Part shown: piece after piece, positions 56,804 to 64,000 of the stretch | Numbering within the stretch: position 1 is the stretch's first letter | How the letters are laid out: each line of letters opens with the position of its first letter | Translations under genes and position numbers: made by a program | NCBI GenBank assembly: GCA_017427685.1 | Contig: JAFRSH010000052.1 | Span: 229,377-293,376 of the forward strand | Origin: Lachnospiraceae bacterium | GTDB taxonomy: Bacteria; Bacillota; Clostridia; Lachnospirales; Lachnospiraceae | Reading direction: 5' to 3' | Length of the DNA: 64,000 bases | Notes under the pieces: model-generated | What the model was told of the DNA's origin: nothing | The model's database searches: none | Seen by the model: only the letters and a program-made list of their open reading frames with translations

Positions 56804-58291
56804 ATGAGCTTTTTACTTCCTTTGACAGTATTCTTTCCGCTTGTTTGCGCCTTTGCCTTTCTCTTTGTTAGGAAAAAGATAAGTACGCATTTCGGAGTGT
56901 GCCTTTATACGGGCGTTGTTATGTGCGTGAGTGCGGTCCTCAATGTCGTTGTTGCGATCGCCTCGGCAGGCGAAGAGCTTCGTTTCGTGCTCATTAAGAT
57001 CACAGACACTGTTTCGCTCACGTTTAAAGCCGACAACCTTTCGCTCGTTTTTGCACTTCTCATGTCCTTCATGTTCGTGACCGTCGGATTCTACTCCTTC
57101 GATTACATGAGACACGAGGAGAACACGAAGCGTTTCTACCTGTTCTACATGTGCCTGATCGGAATCTTGCCCGGAATGTATTACTCGGCTGATCTGATCT
57201 CGCTTTACCTGTTCTACGAGATGATGACCCTGTTCTCGCTTCCTCTTGTACTTCACAGCCTTACGAAGGAAGCTATCAGCGCAGGATTTAAGTATCTGTT
57301 CTATTCGATCGGCGGAGCGCTTCTTTCGCTTATGGCCATATTCGTTATCTACTCAATGAGTTCGGAGCACGAGTTCACGGCAGGCGGATTTCTTGATCCC
57401 ACTCTTGTAAGCGGCAAGGAAGGCCTTCTTCTTGCTTTCGTGTTCCTTGCTATCATAGGTTTCGGATGTAAGGCCGGTCTTTTCCCGATGCACGACTGGC
57501 TTCCGGTTGCACATCCCATTGCGCCCGCTCCCGCGAGTGCGCTGCTTTCCGGTATCATCACCAAGTCCGGTGTACTTGCCATCATCAGAGTCGTATTCTA
57601 CAGCGTCGGTGCCGACAGGATCATGGGCACATGGGTTCAGTACACATGGATGATCCTTGCACTTGTTACGGTATTTATGGGCTCAATGCTCGCGTACTGC
57701 GAGAAGGGACTTAAGAAGAGACTCGCTTTCTCGACCGTCAGCCAGGTTTCTTACGTGCTTTTCGGTCTGTCACTCATGAATCCCGTGGCTATCCTCGGAG
57801 CGCTCCTGCACGTGATATTCCACTCGGTTATCAAGGATGACCTCTTCCTTGTTTCGGGTGTTATCATCCATAACACAGGTGCGACAAGATGCGATGAGCT
57901 CGATGGCGTGGGCAGGAAGATGCCCGCTTCGATCATCGGATTTACGATAGCTTCCGTGGCGCTTATCGGTATCCCTCCGGCAAGCGGTTTCATCAGCAAA
58001 TGGTTCCTCGCTGAAGGTGCCCTTACCTCCGGTACCGGTGCTTTCTCCGTGATCGGTCCCGTGGTACTCCTTGTGAGCGCGCTCCTTACAGCAGGTTACC
58101 TGCTCCCCGTTATGATCGACGGTTTCTTCAAGGGCAAGACCGAGACGGAAGAGAAGCCTTTCTCTCATGAAGCAAAGCCCCTGTCACTCGTACCGATCGT
58201 TGTGCTCTCGGCACTTGCGCTTTTACTCGGTATATTCCCCGGGATCCTCACAGGCTTCCTTGAGGGGATTGCAGGTTCGATGATACCTTAA
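56804..58291 (+). CDS. mnhD: Proton-translocating antiporter subunit, MrpD/NuoM-like (2 of 3)
   Basis: 495 residues, about 14 spans. Ion-path residues: LFYEMMTL (span 5 glutamate), GCKAGLFPMHDWLP (span 7 lysine), SGIITKSGVLA (span 8 lysine), SGFISKWFLAEGAL (span 12 lysine). It has the NuoM/MrpD signature AHPIAPAPASALLSG. It starts 19 bases after the previous gene. Confidence 0.93.
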   Translation: MSFLLPLTVFFPLVCAFAFLFVRKKISTHFGVCLYTGVVMCVSAVLNVVVAIASAGEELRFVLIKITDTVSLTFKADNLSLVFALLMSFMFVTVGFYSFDYMRHEENTKRFYLFYMCLIGILPGMYYSADLISLYLFYEMMTLFSLPLVLHSLTKEAISAGFKYLFYSIGGALLSLMAIFVIYSMSSEHEFTAGGFLDPTLVSGKEGLLLAFVFLAIIGFGCKAGLFPMHDWLPVAHPIAPAPASALLSGIITKSGVLAIIRVVFYSVGADRIMGTWVQYTWMILALVTVFMGSMLAYCEKGLKKRLAFSTVSQVSYVLFGLSLMNPVAILGALLHVIFHSVIKDDLFLVSGVIIHNTGATRCDELDGVGRKMPASIIGFTIASVALIGIPPASGFISKWFLAEGALTSGTGAFSVIGPVVLLVSALLTAGYLLPVMIDGFFKGKTETEEKPFSHEAKPLSLVPIVVLSALALLLGIFPGILTGFLEGIAGSMIP

Positions 58292-58309
58292 GTATTAAGG
58301 AGATTTCCT

Positions 58310-59770
58310 ATGTTATACAAAGTTTTTCTTCTCGCTGCGATCTTACTTCCGATCGTGAGCGGCGCCGTGATCCTGTTCCTTAAGATCAGGAACGAGAAGG
58401 CCCGTAACATCGCCACATTCGTTGTGTCGATCGTTAATCTCGGGCTTGTTATCGCTGCGCTCTGTTTGGGGTCGGGCGAGAGCTTTGTGCTTTACGATAC
58501 AGGCTTCACACTCAAGATCACCTTCGGGATAGACGGAATGTCGAGGTTCTTCGCTCTGATCGTTTCGGTGCTCTGGCCCTTCAGCCTTCTGTACGCTTAT
58601 GAGTACATGGAAGGAGAGGAGAACAAGAACTCGTTCTTCGCCTTCTTCATGATGACGCTCGGTTCGGTGATCGGTGTTTCCTTCGCCGGAGACCTTTTCA
58701 CGATGTACGTGTTCTACGAGCTCATCACGCTCTTTACCTTCCCGCTGGTAATGCACGAGAGAAGCAAAGAAGCTGTTTCGGCCGGCCGTAAGTACCTGGT
58801 TTACATGCTCGGAGGCGCGGGCTTTGCGCTTATGGGACTCATCGTAATCCTCAACATCTCCGGAACTGTTGTTTTCACCGAAGGCGGATTCCTGGGCGCT
58901 ACCGCAGCGCAGTACGGCTCGCTCATCCCGTTCATCTTCCTTGTGATGTTCCTCGGCTTCGGTGTAAAGGCCGCGATCATGCCTTTCGGTAAGTGGCTCA
59001 TCCACGCAGCAGTTGCCCCCACGCCCGTAACGGCACTTCTGCATGCCGTAGCGGTCGTTAAAGCCGGTGCGTTCACTGTCATCAGACTCATTTACTACTC
59101 GTTCGGAACGGAGCCTTTACGGGGCACGTACGCGCAGTACGCCGCCATGGGCTTCTGTATATTCACGATCCTTTACGGCTCGTACATGGCAGTCAGGATG
59201 CCTCACATCAAGAGGAGACTTGCGTACTCAACGATCAGTAACCTTTCGTACGTAGTGTTTGCCGCATGCATCATGACACCCGCGGGTCTTTACGGCTCGC
59301 TTTCGCATTTCCTCGTGCACGCACTTACCAAAATAGCCCTGTTCTTCTGTATAGGCGCGGTAATGCATGTTACGGGTAAAACGCTTATATCAGAGATCGG
59401 GGGTCTCGGGCGAAAGATGAAGGTTATTTTCACGTGCTTCATCGTATGCTCGATCTGTCTTATCGGAATCCCGCCGTTCTCCGGATTCCTCAGTAAGTTC
59501 AACATCATTGAAGCCGCCATAGAAGAGGGAAGTGTAGCCTCCTATATTGGCGGAGGTGCGATCATCATTTCGGCTATTCTCACGGCGATCTACCTTATGA
59601 CCGTCGTTGTTAAGGCCTTCTTCCCAGAGGGAGGTACGCTCGGTGCCGGACTCGAAGATGCGCATGATCCCGGTATCAGGATGAAGACTCCCATAGTCCT
59701 TTTCTCGGCCGTGATCTTTGTGGTCGGACTCGGATGGGGTTATATTGAGAGCTTTTTGACAGTTATGTGA
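58310..59770 (+). CDS. mnhD: Proton-translocating antiporter subunit, MrpD/NuoM-like (3 of 3)
   Basis: 486 residues, about 14 spans. Span 5 glutamate in MYVFYELITLF, span 7 lysine in GVKAAIMPFGKWL, span 8 lysine in AVAVVKAGAFT, span 12 lysine in SGFLSKFNIIEAA. The loop signature reads AAVAPTPVTALLHA. It starts 18 bases after copy 2 with AAGGAGAT upstream. Three MrpD-like subunits in a row is unusual. Confidence 0.92.
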   Translation: MLYKVFLLAAILLPIVSGAVILFLKIRNEKARNIATFVVSIVNLGLVIAALCLGSGESFVLYDTGFTLKITFGIDGMSRFFALIVSVLWPFSLLYAYEYMEGEENKNSFFAFFMMTLGSVIGVSFAGDLFTMYVFYELITLFTFPLVMHERSKEAVSAGRKYLVYMLGGAGFALMGLIVILNISGTVVFTEGGFLGATAAQYGSLIPFIFLVMFLGFGVKAAIMPFGKWLIHAAVAPTPVTALLHAVAVVKAGAFTVIRLIYYSFGTEPLRGTYAQYAAMGFCIFTILYGSYMAVRMPHIKRRLAYSTISNLSYVVFAACIMTPAGLYGSLSHFLVHALTKIALFFCIGAVMHVTGKTLISEIGGLGRKMKVIFTCFIVCSICLIGIPPFSGFLSKFNIIEAAIEEGSVASYIGGGAIIISAILTAIYLMTVVVKAFFPEGGTLGAGLEDAHDPGIRMKTPIVLFSAVIFVVGLGWGYIESFLTVM

Positions 59771-59796
59771 TAAACAGATTATAAGAGGTATGATTT

Positions 59797-61728
59797 ATGC
59801 AACCTTTTGAGATTAACCTTAACGGTTTGGTCGGACTCGGAATGGCATTCCGTGTCGACGGATTCAGAGTGGTTTATGCCGCGGTCACTATCTTTATGTG
59901 GCTTTGCAGCACTATGCTCACTCCGGAGTATTTCGGTGCCGGTAAGGGCAAGATCCGTTACCATGTATTCAGCTTCCTTACCATGTTCGCGACGCTCGGA
60001 GTTTTCCTTTCGGCTGATCTGTTCACGACTTTTATCTTCTTTGAGATAATGTCGTTTACTTCTTATGTCCTCGTTGTGCATACCAAGAAACCCGATGCTG
60101 TCAGAGCAGGCTCTACATACCTCGCTGTAGCTGTTATCGGCGGACTCATAATGCTTATGGGTCTCTTTATGCTCTATGATCTTGTAGGTACACTCAGGAT
60201 CGTAGATCTCAAGGACAGCTGCGGAGCGATACTTCAGAGTGGAACTGAGTCTGATGTGAGCAGACTTACGGCTTCAGCTGTGCTGATACTTTTCGGATTT
60301 GCCGCCAAGGCCGGTATGTTCCCTCTCCATGTATGGCTGCCCAAGGCTCATCCCGTTGCGCCCGCACCAGCAAGTGCTTTGCTTTCGGGTGTTCTGACGA
60401 AGTGCGGAATCTTCGGTATCCTGATCATCGTCATGGAGATCATGGCGGGATGCGAAGGTTTCGGTATAGCTCTTTATGTATTCGGATTCATTACCATGTT
60501 CGCAGGTGCGCTTCCGGCTCTATTTTCAACAGATCTTAAGAAGACACTGGCTTGCTCGTCAGTTTCGCAGATCGGATTTATCATTGTCGGTGCTTCTTTG
60601 ACGCTCCTTCTCGAAGAAGAGTGTACGCTTGCGGCGACAGGCACGCTCCTTTACATGGTCAACCACTCCATGTTCAAGCTCTGCCTGTTCCTGAGCGCCG
60701 GTATCATATACATGAAGAAGCACAGTCTTGATCTTAACAAGCTTCGCGGCTTCGGCAGAGACAAGACTTTCCTTAAGATCATTTTCCTCGTGGGAGCGCT
60801 CGGTATCAGCGGCGTTCCGCTCTTCAGCGGTTATATCAGCAAGACGCTCATCCACGAAGGACTTGTCGAATACATCCATATGGCTTCTACAGGACATGTG
60901 ATACTGACCGTCAGCGAGTGGCTGTTCCTTCTTTGCGGCGGAATGACTGCTGCATATATGACAAAGCTCTTTATCGCCATCTTTGTAGAGAAGCCTGCCC
61001 CTGAAAGCAAGGAAGAAGCAGATCACGCTTCTCACGATCAGGGTAAGGTTAAGATCCGCTTTGTAAGCTACTTAAGCGCCATGCTTCCGGCTTGCGTGAT
61101 ACTTTTCTTCGGAGTACTCCCGGGACTCTTTATGAAGGGACTCGGTGTGTTCATGAGCGGGTTTAACAACTTTACTCTTGCCGGAGAAGGAGAAGAAGTC
61201 CTCGAACATCTGAGCATATTCTCGCTCGAGAACCTTAAGGGCTCAGCTATCTCCCTGACCTTCGGTGCGCTCATCTACATCTTCGTGATCAGACGTTTCC
61301 TGACTGCAAAGGACGAAGAGAAGGGAAGAGTATACCTCTCAAAGTGGCCCGTATGGCTCGATATCGAAGAGGTTATCTACAGACCACTCCTTATTAAGAT
61401 CCTTCCTTCCGTACTCGGTGCGATCTGCAGGTTTGTCGCATCGACGATACCGACATTTGTAGCCAAGATTGTTCTCGCCGTTTCTAAGGCAGTTGCAAAG
61501 TTCTTCGGAGAGCTTTTTGACAGGATAGTGACGTTAACCAAAGAGAGAGCATTTAAGGATCTGACAGATAAGGAGCGTCCGGGTCTTAAAAAGCTTCATA
61601 ACGGGATTCGTAGAGTACAAGATAAAGACGAAGTTATCGCTTCGTCAATCTCCGCAAATTTGTTATTTATCTGTGCCGGTTTGTGTTTGACAATTTTATT
61701 CCTTTTCTACTTGCTATTTTTGCAATGA
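59797..61728 (+). CDS. mnhA: Antiporter large subunit, NuoL/MrpA N-terminal-like
   Basis: 643 residues: about 14 spans in the antiporter core, then a C-terminal extension with an amphipathic stretch (about 500-600) and a last span (LLFICAGLCLTILFLFYLLF), as in NuoL-type proteins. Ion-path residues: FFEIMSF, FAAKAGMFPLHVWLP, SGVLTKCGIFG and SGYISKTLIHEGL. It lacks the DUF4040/MnhB parts of full MrpA, which are encoded by the first two genes. It closes the operon. The MnhE, F and G subunits are not found. Confidence 0.9.
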   Translation: MQPFEINLNGLVGLGMAFRVDGFRVVYAAVTIFMWLCSTMLTPEYFGAGKGKIRYHVFSFLTMFATLGVFLSADLFTTFIFFEIMSFTSYVLVVHTKKPDAVRAGSTYLAVAVIGGLIMLMGLFMLYDLVGTLRIVDLKDSCGAILQSGTESDVSRLTASAVLILFGFAAKAGMFPLHVWLPKAHPVAPAPASALLSGVLTKCGIFGILIIVMEIMAGCEGFGIALYVFGFITMFAGALPALFSTDLKKTLACSSVSQIGFIIVGASLTLLLEEECTLAATGTLLYMVNHSMFKLCLFLSAGIIYMKKHSLDLNKLRGFGRDKTFLKIIFLVGALGISGVPLFSGYISKTLIHEGLVEYIHMASTGHVILTVSEWLFLLCGGMTAAYMTKLFIAIFVEKPAPESKEEADHASHDQGKVKIRFVSYLSAMLPACVILFFGVLPGLFMKGLGVFMSGFNNFTLAGEGEEVLEHLSIFSLENLKGSAISLTFGALIYIFVIRRFLTAKDEEKGRVYLSKWPVWLDIEEVIYRPLLIKILPSVLGAICRFVASTIPTFVAKIVLAVSKAVAKFFGELFDRIVTLTKERAFKDLTDKERPGLKKLHNGIRRVQDKDEVIASSISANLLFICAGLCLTILFLFYLLFLQ

Positions 61729-61794
61729 TGTGGTAATATATTACAAAACGTGAAATTGATTTGCAGTTTGCGATATATATAAAGGAGAATTTTT

Positions 61795-62277
61795 ATGGCA
61801 CAAGCACTTGATATAAAGTATATCAACCCTTTCCTTCAGGCAACTCTTACTATCCTTGAAACACTCGGTATGGCCGGAGGCAAGGTTGGTAAACCTTCGC
61901 TTGCGGATCTTGATTTCCCTGAGGACACATTCCTCATTCAGGTCGGAGTCACGGGTGCCATGAAGGGTCAGGTCTTCTTCAAGATGACCGACAAGAAGGC
62001 GATGAACATCGCCAGCGTTATGATGATGGGTATGCCCGTAGAGTCACTCGATCCGATGGCCTGCTCCGCACTCGGAGAGCTCGGTAACATGATCCTCGGC
62101 AACACCGCAACGCTTTTCTCTACTATGAACATCATCTTTGATATCACACCTCCGCTCTGTATGCATGGCAAGAAGCTCAAGCTTCAGTCCGATATACCTA
62201 CGATCGCGATCCCGGTTGTGATAAACGATGAGGAGTACATTAAGATCTACATCGCAGTCAAAGAAGACACGAAATAA
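61795..62277 (+). CDS. cheX: Chemotaxis phosphatase CheX
   Basis: 160 residues. CheX removes the phosphoryl group from CheY to end the chemotaxis signal. The active-site motif is ALGELGNMILGN with E95 and N98, as in the CheC/CheX/FliY family; only one such motif is present, which fits CheX. It has no signal peptide. The start has AAAGGAG upstream. No other che gene is nearby, but FapA is next to it in the opposite direction. Confidence 0.9.
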   Translation: MAQALDIKYINPFLQATLTILETLGMAGGKVGKPSLADLDFPEDTFLIQVGVTGAMKGQVFFKMTDKKAMNIASVMMMGMPVESLDPMACSALGELGNMILGNTATLFSTMNIIFDITPPLCMHGKKLKLQSDIPTIAIPVVINDEEYIKIYIAVKEDTK

Positions 62278-62298
62278 GAGATTTAAGATCATAAAACA

Positions 62299-62329
62299 AA
62301 GAGCAGTCGCTTGGACTGCTCTTATTTAT
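62299..62329. terminator. Bidirectional terminator, cheX/fapA
   Basis: Perfect 10-pair hairpin AAGAGCAGTC / GACTGCTCTT (62299-62308 with 62314-62323), loop GCTTG, followed by ATTTATT and preceded by AAAACA. It overlaps the fapA stop codon. Confidence 0.85.
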
Positions 62330-63731
62330 TATGAATATCATTGATAACCGCGACCTGTCCTCCCGATTCGGTAAGGTAGACATTCGTAAATGTGTCTTTC
62401 GTGATGTAGTGCAGTCCGTTAAGTGTGACATGCACGTTGGGGTACAGGTACTTTTGTACGGTTATCTTTGATTTCGAATAATTCTGTGTCTGGAAAAGCT
62501 TGGCTTCAAGCTCGCTGTTGAGACCGGAGAGCTTGTGATCGAGCTCCTGCATGGACTGGATGACCTGATCGAGCATCTTGGTGACCTTGTCCCTTTCGGA
62601 AGGGTTCTTGATGGACTTGAGCATGTCGAGGATTCGTTCGTGCTTGGAGTGTGCTTCTTTAATAGTCTTGATCTCGTTCTCAAGAGAGTTGATCTCAGCG
62701 ACGAGCTTCTCATTGACTCCGGCTGCAACTACCGTCTTAACCTCAGCCATGTTGCCGATAACGGTGGCATTGATGTTGCCCTGGGTCATCGTGGTGCCTC
62801 CGACGATGATGCCGTGACGGCCGGAGATTGTTATATCACCGCAGCAGAAGACGTCGCAGTTCATCATGGAATTAACGTTGAGATTACCGTTACAACGGAT
62901 CTTGGTCTGCTCGAAGAACTTACCCCAGATGTCACCGTCCGCTTCGACGTAGCCCTTGCCTCCGCCCTGCATACCGGCTTTGAGCTGGATCTCACCGCCA
63001 GCATAGAGCATAGCGCCTTCGACGTTGCCCATGACGGTGATGTTGTGCTTGGTACGGATAACGGAACCCATGTGTACGTTACCATGGATGATGATATCAC
63101 CGTTGAAGACGATATCACCTGTCGTAAGATCGACATCACCGGGGATATCGAGGACGTTCGTAACCGTGATAGTGTCGTTCTTGAATTCGATCTTGCCGTC
63201 GAGGGTGGAAGTGTAGGTCTTTTTATCATCCGAGATTGAGAAGCCCGTGCCCTTTAGAGGAGAGAGCTCACGACCGTTCGTACACGAGAGAACCGCACCC
63301 GAAACGTTGTAGCCGAAATGACCCGGAGTAGCGGGGATGTACTCGGCGATCTTCATGCCTTCGTGAACGGGCTCGTAGATGTCAATGTTACGATAATCGA
63401 CCGAACCGTCCTCAAGCACTTTGGGATGGTTGTCGATCTGAGTTTTAAAGAACAGTTTGAAGCTGCCGTCAACACCGTTCACGGGAGGCTGTCCCTGAGC
63501 GATCACATGCTGGCGGTCAAAAAGCTTGTTAATAACGATGGATTGGAGAGTAGTCTTGTCGATACCCGCTTTGACACCGCGCGTGGAAAGAAATTCACGG
63601 AGTTTTTCGGAAGTGAGTGATTCCGCGGGAATAGCACCGCTTTCGGCCGTCTGGGATGAAATGTAGATATAGGCGGTCATTTGGTCATCGGTAATCGTGA
63701 CATTGATAAACTTGGAAAGATCGATATCCAT
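62322..63731 (-). CDS. fapA: FapA-family (DUF342) protein
   Basis: 469 residues. An N-terminal DUF342/FapA domain (about 1-150) is followed by a right-handed beta-helix of short repeats (GDIVFNGDIIIHGNVHMGSV; NITVMGNVEGAMLYAGGEI; DITISGRHGIIVGG), a coiled coil (about 340-410; NSLENEIKTIKEAHSKHERI) and a short C-terminal beta domain. The family is called flagellar assembly protein A and is often found with motility genes. The start is the ATG at 63731, 8 bases after GAGGAGG; a GTG at 63737 is too close. Confidence 0.88.
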   Translation of the reverse strand: MDIDLSKFINVTITDDQMTAYIYISSQTAESGAIPAESLTSEKLREFLSTRGVKAGIDKTTLQSIVINKLFDRQHVIAQGQPPVNGVDGSFKLFFKTQIDNHPKVLEDGSVDYRNIDIYEPVHEGMKIAEYIPATPGHFGYNVSGAVLSCTNGRELSPLKGTGFSISDDKKTYTSTLDGKIEFKNDTITVTNVLDIPGDVDLTTGDIVFNGDIIIHGNVHMGSVIRTKHNITVMGNVEGAMLYAGGEIQLKAGMQGGGKGYVEADGDIWGKFFEQTKIRCNGNLNVNSMMNCDVFCCGDITISGRHGIIVGGTTMTQGNINATVIGNMAEVKTVVAAGVNEKLVAEINSLENEIKTIKEAHSKHERILDMLKSIKNPSERDKVTKMLDQVIQSMQELDHKLSGLNSELEAKLFQTQNYSKSKITVQKYLYPNVHVTLNGLHYITKDTFTNVYLTESGGQVAVINDIHNK

Positions 63732-63865
63732 ATCCACATCCTCCTCTCGTTAATCTTCAGTGCAAATCTATGATAAATAAACTGCTTTTTCAAGAAAAGT
63801 CCGGGTGCGTCAATCCCTAATTTATTATACTAAAAAATCAACATATTTTCAATATCTGTATAAAG

Positions 63866-63885
63866 TGTACCCCATGTCAAGGACA
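63866..63885 (+). mobile_element. Possible left end of an IS3/IS150-type insertion sequence
   Basis: TGTACCCCATGTCAAGGACA begins with TG and resembles, from memory, the terminal inverted repeats of clostridial IS3-family elements. About 100 bases further on, GGAGGTGA (63982-63989) could serve an orfA starting beyond the window. The right end and the transposase are outside, so this is tentative. The rest of 63732-64000 is AT-rich upstream DNA of fapA. Confidence 0.3.
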
Positions 63886-63978
63886 TTTAGTTTTTGATTT
63901 TCCTTTTTTTGGACAAAGAGATTTCTCTTGGCTCCTTGATTTCGTACATTGAGTTTTAGAACATTGACAGTTACATAA

Positions 63979-63993
63979 GCGGAGGTGATCCGC
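63979..63993 (+). promoter_or_regulatory. Strong ribosome-binding site in a small hairpin at the window edge
   Basis: GGAGGTGATCC matches eleven bases of the anti-Shine-Dalgarno end of 16S rRNA. It sits within GCGGA-GGTGA-TCCGC, a five-pair hairpin. The gene it would serve begins beyond the window. Confidence 0.5.
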
Positions 63994-64000
63994 AATCAAC

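Overview
The window reads as chromosomal DNA of a low-to-mid GC, strictly anaerobic, fibre-degrading clostridial Firmicute (Lachnospiraceae/Oscillospiraceae-like). The reasons are strong AGGAGG-type ribosome-binding sites, sigma-A-type promoters, an LplB/YtcP/lipoprotein sugar importer without its own ATPase, a single-chain pyruvate:ferredoxin oxidoreductase, ZapA, FapA/CheX-type motility proteins, BspA-like LRR and DUF6273 proteins, and two xylan glucuronic-acid-removing enzymes (GH115 and GH67). The species cannot be named from the sequence. No rRNA, tRNA, CRISPR array, prophage or complete insertion sequence was seen.

Layout. 1-11.5 kb: hemicellulose (glucuronoxylan) locus with the 3' part of a GH115 alpha-glucuronidase, an M20 dipeptidase, a divergent AraC regulator with a long structured leader, GH67 alpha-glucuronidase, two permeases and a lipoprotein binding protein. 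12-18 kb: nifJ, a zinc-ribbon/DUF6273 membrane protein and a histidine phosphatase. 18.3-23 kb (minus strand): rluF, ligA, metA and a phosphopantetheinyl transferase. 23.3-32.2 kb: a tight signalling cluster of hybrid histidine kinase, secreted LRR protein, second hybrid histidine kinase with a degenerate GGDEF-like domain, and an OLD-type ATPase/TOPRIM protein overlapping it by 4 bp. 32.2-46.4 kb: housekeeping genes (CorC-like, MgtE, ArgS, AAA ATPase, SH3/tudor-like membrane protein, ArgH, ZapA, U32 protein, Nudix, ComFB, GtrA, RlmI-like). 46.4-52.8 kb: small uncharacterised proteins, one resembling the FliD C-terminus, cyclophilin, a probably truncated DUF4097-like membrane protein and aminopeptidase P. 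53.5-61.7 kb: a seven-gene Mrp/Mbh-type antiporter operon with four large ion-translocating subunits. 61.8-63.7 kb: cheX and fapA.

The most unusual signal is in the intergenic DNA. Four copies of a long imperfect inverted repeat (82-139 bp) lie in three gaps (11.7, 18.1 and 48.8 kb). Their stem sequences are unrelated, but the architecture is the same: an outer stem of 8-9 bp, a one-base G bulge on the left, a four-base block, a one-base bulge on the right, an inner stem of about 19 bp, an ATA in front and GTATKTRS behind. Two copies sit head to head like a BIME. A second, larger inverted pair (52.93-53.44 kb) keeps a conserved core while its outer stems change in sequence yet stay paired. 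Conserved pairing with changing sequence argues for selection on a folded RNA or single-stranded DNA. No transposase, integrase or reverse transcriptase in the window explains them.
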